From an uncultured Bacteroidales bacterium (GTDB lineage Bacteria > Bacteroidota > Bacteroidia > Bacteroidales > F082): a stretch of DNA of 42,522 bases. Below are positions 38,911 through 42,522 of this stretch, piece after piece (within the stretch, counting starts at the first letter, position 1; every line of letters begins with the position of its first letter). Both the position numbers and the translations under genes were made by a program. The notes below the pieces were generated by a model. The model ran no database searches. It was given only the letters and a program-made list of their open reading frames with translations, and was not told where the DNA came from. The stretch covers positions 1 to 42,522 of the forward strand of contig CAMJHP010000021.1 in NCBI GenBank assembly GCA_946405575.1, given 5' to 3'.

Positions 38911-39621
38911 TTAGTTGGTGTAATCCACTTGGTCTTCTGCAATGAGTGGAAGGTAGTTGTAGCGGCGCATAAGTTGTGCAATGGCCAATACGTCCTTTTG
39001 GCAATAGGTCTTGATGCGTTCCAGGTCGTTCTCTTGCCAATACACGCGACCCACTTCGCTGCCGTTGATGTCGTCTTTCGGGGTAGGGATGTCCATTATG
39101 GCACAGAGCAAATCCAAGGAGGTAAAGGTCTTGTAGTCGCCGAACTTCCAGAGTTCCATGGTGTCAATGAAATTGGTCTCCCAAGGCTTCTTGCCTGCCA
39201 CTTGCAGGATTCTTGGGATTTGTATGCCGTTGACGAGCATCCTACGAGCAATATAGGGGAAGTCGAATTCTTTGCCATTGTGGGCGCATAGTTGGGCTTC
39301 AGGCGCGTTATAGTGGCGATTCAACATATCGGCAAACTCGGTGAGCAGAGTTCTCTCATCGTGGCTGTAGAATGACTTCAAACGGAAACGGTCGCCGTTG
39401 AAGAATCCGACCGATATACAGACGATTTTGCCGAATTCTGCATAGATGGCAGCACGGTCATAGATGTCGGCAGGGGTGAGGTCGGCGTTGTCGCGGTTCA
39501 GTTGCTCGGCCTTGTGCGACCAGAGTTTCTGCATCCGTTCGTTGAGGTGGTCGAAAGATTTTTCTTGTGAGACAGTCTCGATGTCGAGGAAGAGGATTTT
39601 GGAGAAGTCAGGATAGGTCAT
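38911..39621 (-). CDS. DEDDy 3'-5' exonuclease, PolB-like family
   Basis: A 236-residue protein with the three exonuclease motifs: ILFLDIET (Asp13, Glu15), LCAHNGKEFDFPYI (about 110-123, the HNGxxFD motif), and the YCQKDVLAIAQL motif (about 207-218, YxxxD type). These fit the predicted PolB-like exonuclease group of the RNase H fold. It would trim DNA or RNA 3' ends. The 2-bp gap to the Cas4-like/DUF2779 gene and shared direction suggest a single operon with a common repair or processing role. The start is ATG 39621, in a TTGTT-rich leader. Confidence 0.88.
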   Translation of the reverse strand: MTYPDFSKILFLDIETVSQEKSFDHLNERMQKLWSHKAEQLNRDNADLTPADIYDRAAIYAEFGKIVCISVGFFNGDRFRLKSFYSHDERTLLTEFADMLNRHYNAPEAQLCAHNGKEFDFPYIARRMLVNGIQIPRILQVAGKKPWETNFIDTMELWKFGDYKTFTSLDLLCAIMDIPTPKDDINGSEVGRVYWQENDLERIKTYCQKDVLAIAQLMRRYNYLPLIAEDQVDYTN

Positions 39622-39662
39622 TGTTGAATTGAATATTGTTTAATGTTTAATTGTTGTTTGTA

Positions 39663-39682
39663 AGACGCAAAATCTTGCGTCT
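39663..39682. repeat. Perfect hairpin palindrome AGACGCAA-N4-TTGCGTCT
   Basis: Perfect 8-bp arms with a 4-nt loop (AATC), located between the exonuclease and acylphosphatase genes. AGACGCAA-type hairpins are a repeat I recognise in Bacteroidales genomes. No T-run follows in the gene direction, so it is probably not the acylphosphatase terminator. Confidence 0.6.
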
Positions 39683-39698
39683 CCCCAACCGTTTGGTT

Positions 39699-39977
39699 TT
39701 ATCTTAGTTCATGGAAATCAAGGTATTTGCCCGTTGGTTCCACCCTCTCAATCTTTATGTCAGTTATTAAAGAATAAGGTGTTCCTGCGCCGCAGAGCAA
39801 GGTGAAACGGTCGAGGTCTTTTTCCTCGCCTTCGGCTTCGATATGGACACAGTCGTCGGCATAGTCGTTTTCCACAAAGCCCACCAAGTTGCATTGCAGC
39901 CCGTAACGATGCACATAGCGTCGGAAACCCACGTTGAATACGCGACCGTAAATCCTTATGGAATAGGCTTTTGTCAT
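39699..39977 (-). CDS. acyP: Acylphosphatase
   Basis: A 92-residue protein of the normal length. The phosphate-binding loop GRVFNVGFRRYV (family consensus GxVQGVGFR) keeps the catalytic Arg, and GFVEN (about 35-39) keeps the catalytic Asn. VHIEAEGEEKDLDRF matches the family's VxIxAEG motif. It hydrolyses acyl phosphates such as acetyl phosphate; the physiological role is usually unclear. Its ATG overlaps the stop of the DUF493 gene (ATGA), so the two form an operon. Confidence 0.9.
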   Translation of the reverse strand: MTKAYSIRIYGRVFNVGFRRYVHRYGLQCNLVGFVENDYADDCVHIEAEGEEKDLDRFTLLCGAGTPYSLITDIKIERVEPTGKYLDFHELR

Positions 39978-40246
39978 AGGGCAAACTTTAATCCAGGTAT
40001 GGCTTTGAGTAGAGCATAGGTGCGTTCAAGATGCTCCTTGCTTTCGATGTCGATGTTGTAGCAATAGCTAAGGTAATTGCCTTTGCCGCTGCTTCTTACG
40101 TTGACAAAACTATGCACGGTTTTCGATTCAGAAAGTGCTTTGCTGATGTTTCGCTTAGCTTCTTCCTGAGGGATTTCTGCGGCAATAATCAGCTTGATGT
40201 CAAAGTTTTGTGGATAGTTGACTTTTTTCTCTGTCATATTTTCCAT
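39974..40246 (-). CDS. DUF493 (YbeD-like) family protein
   Basis: A 90-residue protein with the ferredoxin-like DUF493/YbeD pattern: YPQNFDIKLI, then SFVNVRSSGKGNYLSYCYNI and EHLERTYALLKAIPGLKFAL. In E. coli YbeD lies near lipoate genes, but its molecular role is not clear. The next gene starts at its stop codon. Start: M1 is 40246, but the -7 element at 40256-40264 leaves only a few bases of leader, so M4 at 40237 is a realistic alternative; I kept the longer form. Confidence 0.85.
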   Translation of the reverse strand: MENMTEKKVNYPQNFDIKLIIAAEIPQEEAKRNISKALSESKTVHSFVNVRSSGKGNYLSYCYNIDIESKEHLERTYALLKAIPGLKFAL

Positions 40247-40255
40247 TTATGGATT

Positions 40256-40264
40256 GCAAAAATA
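40256..40264 (-). promoter_or_regulatory. -7 promoter element of the DUF493-acylphosphatase operon
   Basis: Minus-strand TATTTTTGC matches TAnnTTTG and lies only 10 bp before ATG 40246, so the transcript starts at or just before the codon, or at the alternative ATG 40237. Confidence 0.55.
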
Positions 40265-40315
40265 AGAAAATTACGATGAATTGGGCACTTTTTGAATAGA
40301 ATCGTGAAATCTTCC

Positions 40316-40344
40316 TTTTGGGTACAATTTTTGTCGTATTTTTG
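40316..40344 (+). promoter_or_regulatory. Promoter of the DUF368 gene
   Basis: TATTTTTG at 40337-40344 fits the -7 consensus and TTTG at 40316-40319 the -33, 17 bp apart. It lies 25 bp before ATG 40369 and rules out the upstream in-frame start. Confidence 0.6.
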
Positions 40345-40368
40345 TGTTTTGAAATAAATTGTATAGCG

Positions 40369-41334
40369 ATGCTGAAATTGTGGCTGTCGATAAAGGTGTT
40401 CATCAAAGGTATGATTATGGGGGCAGTGAATGTGTTCCCAGTGTCGAGTGGTACTGTGTCGCTGATACTTGGCGTGTTCGAACGCTTTGTCAATTCCATT
40501 AAAGCATTGAATCATAAGAACTTCAAGTTCTTACACAAAGGGCGACTTAGTGAGTTTGCCCGCCGTACCGATTTCAAGTTTTTGGTTGCCATCGTAATGG
40601 GACTCTTGACGGGTATGGTGTTGACCGCTATCTTTCTTAAGCAAACTCTTAAATCATACGAGGTCTACACGTGGTCGTTTTTTATCGGGCTGATTATTGC
40701 TTCTGTGAGATATGTGATGAAGCGTATCGAGACGGTGAATGCCAAGAATATCGTGCTGGTTGTGATGGGGTTGGCAGTTTCGTTCTTTTTATCCATCAAG
40801 TCAAACCCTTATTCCAACGACAATTTCTTCTATCTCTTCCTATGCGGCATAGTAGGTGCCACAGGCATGGTGGTGCCGGGTGTTTCGGGCTCTCACCTTA
40901 TGTTGCTGATGGGCAATTATGAACTGATTGTCACTGAGGCAATTCCAGCCTTGACTAAGGCATCCACTTTTATGTATGGCACAAGAATCCTATTACCATT
41001 TGCATTGGGATCGATAGTGAGTATTGTTTCATTCTCTCACTTGCTTTCATGGCTTATGCGTGATTATCGAGACTCCACCCTTTCCGTCTTGGCCGGATTT
41101 ATGTTAGGTAGTTTGCCAGTGGTGTATCCGTGGAAAGAGCCTACTGCCGATATGATGGATTACGTGTTTCACCTTCCGAATTGGAACACTGAACTCCTGA
41201 TGGCTGTCGTGATGGCTGTATTGGGTGGTTTGACAGTCTATCTATTGGAGTTGATGGCAAGGCATACCGAAAGGAAACAAGCTGAGCGTTTGCAAAATCC
41301 AAAACCTAAAAGACATGGCAAGAAAACTCAATAG
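40369..41334 (+). CDS. DUF368 family membrane protein (undecaprenyl-phosphate translocase family)
   Basis: A 321-residue polytopic membrane protein with about eight to nine hydrophobic segments. The DUF368 signature is repeated: FIKGMIMGAVNVFPVSSGTV near the start and GATGMVVPGVSGSHLMLLMG in the middle (about 165-184), with a short charged C-terminal tail. Members of this family (PopT) have been shown in other bacteria to return undecaprenyl phosphate to the inner leaflet of the membrane. That would serve peptidoglycan and the polysaccharide export encoded at 13053-18117. ATG 40369 was chosen because the promoter lies just before it. The next gene overlaps it by 20 bp. Confidence 0.87.
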   Translation: MLKLWLSIKVFIKGMIMGAVNVFPVSSGTVSLILGVFERFVNSIKALNHKNFKFLHKGRLSEFARRTDFKFLVAIVMGLLTGMVLTAIFLKQTLKSYEVYTWSFFIGLIIASVRYVMKRIETVNAKNIVLVVMGLAVSFFLSIKSNPYSNDNFFYLFLCGIVGATGMVVPGVSGSHLMLLMGNYELIVTEAIPALTKASTFMYGTRILLPFALGSIVSIVSFSHLLSWLMRDYRDSTLSVLAGFMLGSLPVVYPWKEPTADMMDYVFHLPNWNTELLMAVVMAVLGGLTVYLLELMARHTERKQAERLQNPKPKRHGKKTQ

Positions 41335-41554
41335 AATTGTATTTACTCTTCGCGAGGGTGAAGATTTCATTCCACTTATCTCATTGTTGAAAGCTACGGA
41401 TGTGGTGTATTCTGGCAGTGAGGCCCAAGAGGTCGTCTCGTCGGGTATGGTGCTCCGTAATGGCGAGGTGGAGACCCGCAAACGGGCCAAAATCACAGCT
41501 GGCGAAATCATTGTTTTTGAGAATTATGAGATCCTTGTTGAAGGATGGGACTAA
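41315..41554 (+). CDS. S4-domain RNA-binding protein
   Basis: A 79-residue protein that is nearly one S4 domain: PLISLLKATDVVYSGSEAQE, VVSSGMVLRNGEVETRKRAK and ITAGEIIVFENYEI, the usual order of two helices and a beta-strand (here with VLRNGEVETRKRAK as the S4 core). Such small S4 proteins bind RNA, often rRNA. It starts inside the end of the DUF368 gene (20-bp overlap), so the two are co-expressed. No specific target can be named. Confidence 0.85.
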   Translation: MARKLNRIVFTLREGEDFIPLISLLKATDVVYSGSEAQEVVSSGMVLRNGEVETRKRAKITAGEIIVFENYEILVEGWD

Positions 41555-41562
41555 TTTTGTAA

Positions 41563-41707
41563 GTATATGAGCAAAATTGGTTTACATACTGGACACGAGA
41601 CTTCGGAACTGCGAGACTACGAGGCCTTTGCTTGTCCCGAACTTTCGAATTCCCGTGTCCCGAAGTCAAAAGATATTGCAGTTTAATTTTGAACAGTTAT
41701 TTAATAA
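41563..41707 (+). repeat. Intergenic leader repeat, copy 2
   Basis: Matches 5176-5312 along its length (ATGAGCAAAATTGGTTTA, GCGAGACTACGAGG, CCCGTGTCCCGAAGTC, TTAATTTTGAACAG, TTAATAA). It starts 9 bp after the S4 gene's stop and ends 13 bp before the next ATG. It can form two competing stems: GGACACG (41591) with CGTGTCC (41654), or GACTTCGG (41599) with CCGAAGTC (41660); both need base 41660. Confidence 0.7.
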
Positions 41708-41720
41708 GCCTTAAAATACT

Positions 41721-42380
41721 ATGAACGAGTTTGAAAATTCCCCTTCCATTTCTGAACCCTTGGAAAGCAACGACTATAGAGGAAAGAGGGTGCGTCTTTG
41801 CCAAGATGGCAAATATCGTTGGGTGTACGAAATGAATATGATTACCAACCCCACCATCTTTTTGACTGTATTCAAGGTCTTCGTTGGCATCATAATGGGT
41901 ATGTTTATGGTCTTCGGTTTTTTCCTATATGTGATTCATGGCGATTGGGAAGGGTTGTGGGGGATGACAAAAGCATTAGGTTTGGTGTTGGCGATATTTC
42001 TCGGGCTGACTATTTTAGGTGTGCTGGTGGTTGCTATCAGCTACAAGGGGAAGTATATCGTTCTTTTTGAGATGGATGAGAAGGAAATCGCCCATATTCA
42101 GGTGCCGGAACAGTTCAAGAAAGCTCGAAAACTGGGTGCTGTTACCGCAGCATTTGGTGGAGCAACAGGCAGATATGGTACTGCAGGTGCAGGTATGTTG
42201 ATGGCTTCAAGGAATTCGAGCACTTCGGTTTTTTCTAAAGTGCGTCACGTGAAACCACGCCGTTGGTTCCATTTGATTAAGGTGAACCAATTACTCAACA
42301 GAAACCAAGTGTACGTGACAAATGAGGACTTCGATTTTGTATACAACTACATCAAGTCGCATTGCCCGAATTTGAAATAA
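41721..42380 (+). CDS. Membrane protein of unknown function
   Basis: A 219-residue protein: a polar N-terminal 45 residues (RGKRVRLCQDGKYRWVYEMN), two membrane helices (about 47-72, IFLTVFKVFVGIIMGMFMVF; about 84-108, ALGLVLAIFLGLTILGVLVV), and a C-terminal cytoplasmic domain of 110 residues with AFGGATGRYGTAGAG (Gly/Ala-rich) and a basic stretch (KVRHVKPRRW). I do not recognise the family. The leader is the repeat described above, so expression may be controlled by it. No partner is apparent: it follows the S4 gene after a 166-bp gap and ends near a convergent partial gene. Confidence 0.7.
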   Translation: MNEFENSPSISEPLESNDYRGKRVRLCQDGKYRWVYEMNMITNPTIFLTVFKVFVGIIMGMFMVFGFFLYVIHGDWEGLWGMTKALGLVLAIFLGLTILGVLVVAISYKGKYIVLFEMDEKEIAHIQVPEQFKKARKLGAVTAAFGGATGRYGTAGAGMLMASRNSSTSVFSKVRHVKPRRWFHLIKVNQLLNRNQVYVTNEDFDFVYNYIKSHCPNLK

Positions 42381-42407
42381 TGGATGTTTGATTGTTAGGC
42401 AGATGTA

Positions 42408-42522
42408 TTAATCCTTGTCTGCAAGGAGTCTTTTCAAAGCCCTATCAATCGTTTTGCCATTCCATAAAGGGTAGTGTTTCAACCAGTGTGTCCGAAGTCT
42501 GTAGACTTCAGGGATGCGGTGC
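42408..42522 (-). CDS. C-terminal end of an unknown protein (runs off the window)
   Basis: On the minus strand an open frame enters at the right edge and ends with TAA at 42410-42408, coding for 37 visible residues (including RTHWLKHYPLW and IDRALKRLLADKD). The basic, Trp-rich pattern and proper stop make it a believable 3' end of a leftward gene convergent with 41721-42380. The family is not recognisable from this piece. Confidence 0.55.
   Translation of the reverse strand, partial: HRIPEVYRLRTHWLKHYPLWNGKTIDRALKRLLADKD

Noticed and set aside
37445-39621. CRISPR-Cas remnant because of the Cas4-like domain
   Set aside because: There is no direct-repeat array and there are no other cas genes; this nuclease type also occurs outside CRISPR.

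Overview
The window looks like chromosome from a member of the Bacteroidales (phylum Bacteroidota). The evidence is a Bacteroidetes-type 16S rRNA 5' end at the left edge, many promoters of the TAnnTTTG (-7) class typical of this phylum, type IX secretion (T9SS) C-terminal sorting domains on three secreted proteins, a PorV/PorQ-like outer-membrane protein, a GldI-like lipoprotein, and Bacteroidetes-typical families (DUF4301, an AlbA_2 regulator, TPR/LuxR-type sensor-regulators). No phage, transposase, integrase or CRISPR array was seen.

Layout. 1-470: 5' end of a leftward rRNA operon with its leader and promoter. 470-1806: an AlbA_2 DNA-binding protein and an AT-rich 640-bp gap that ends in a palindrome-decorated promoter. 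1807-7580: an XRE regulator, an NrnA-type DHH phosphoesterase and four tandem FKBP-type lipoproteins. 7746-12761: two paralogous T9SS cargo proteins flanking a TPR/HTH membrane regulator, all leftward; both cargo genes have the same unusual promoter layout. 13053-18117: a leftward polysaccharide assembly block (flippase, two Wzz-like proteins, O-antigen polymerase/ligase) without glycosyltransferases. 18230-22447: ClpS, a RelA/SpoT homologue with a destroyed hydrolase site, and a CotH-like T9SS protein. 22450-25441: an HhH/beta-barrel protein and a PorV/PorQ-like barrel. 25565-28735: DUF456 and a split transketolase whose C-terminal subunit is fused to a LOG-type nucleosidase domain. 28797-31554: a leftward TerB-like / RyR-domain / two-TM RCK-like channel with RyR domain operon. 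31648-34580: DUF4301, two tRNA-Leu genes and a geranylgeranyl-reductase-like flavoprotein. 34600-40246: leftward housekeeping genes (RluA-type pseudouridine synthase, DnaB, a Cas4-like Fe-S nuclease with DUF2779, a DEDD exonuclease, acylphosphatase, a DUF493 protein). 40369-42522: a DUF368 (undecaprenyl-phosphate translocase family) protein, an S4 protein, a membrane protein of unknown function and the end of one leftward gene.

How the parts relate. Envelope biology dominates: periplasmic/outer-membrane folding factors (FKBP lipoproteins), T9SS cargo and barrels, capsule/O-antigen assembly and lipid-carrier recycling. The most unusual items are the transketolase-LOG fusion, in which a nucleosidase that could release ribose 5-phosphate is tethered to an enzyme that consumes it; the TerB/RyR/channel operon, whose two RyR domains and putative ligand-gated channel suggest an uncharacterised signalling or stress/defence module; the promoter architecture shared by the two T9SS cargo genes; and a set of dispersed palindromic and leader repeats, one of them inserted in frame in a protein linker. 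All calls rest on reading the sequence and on recall of protein families; no database search was run.
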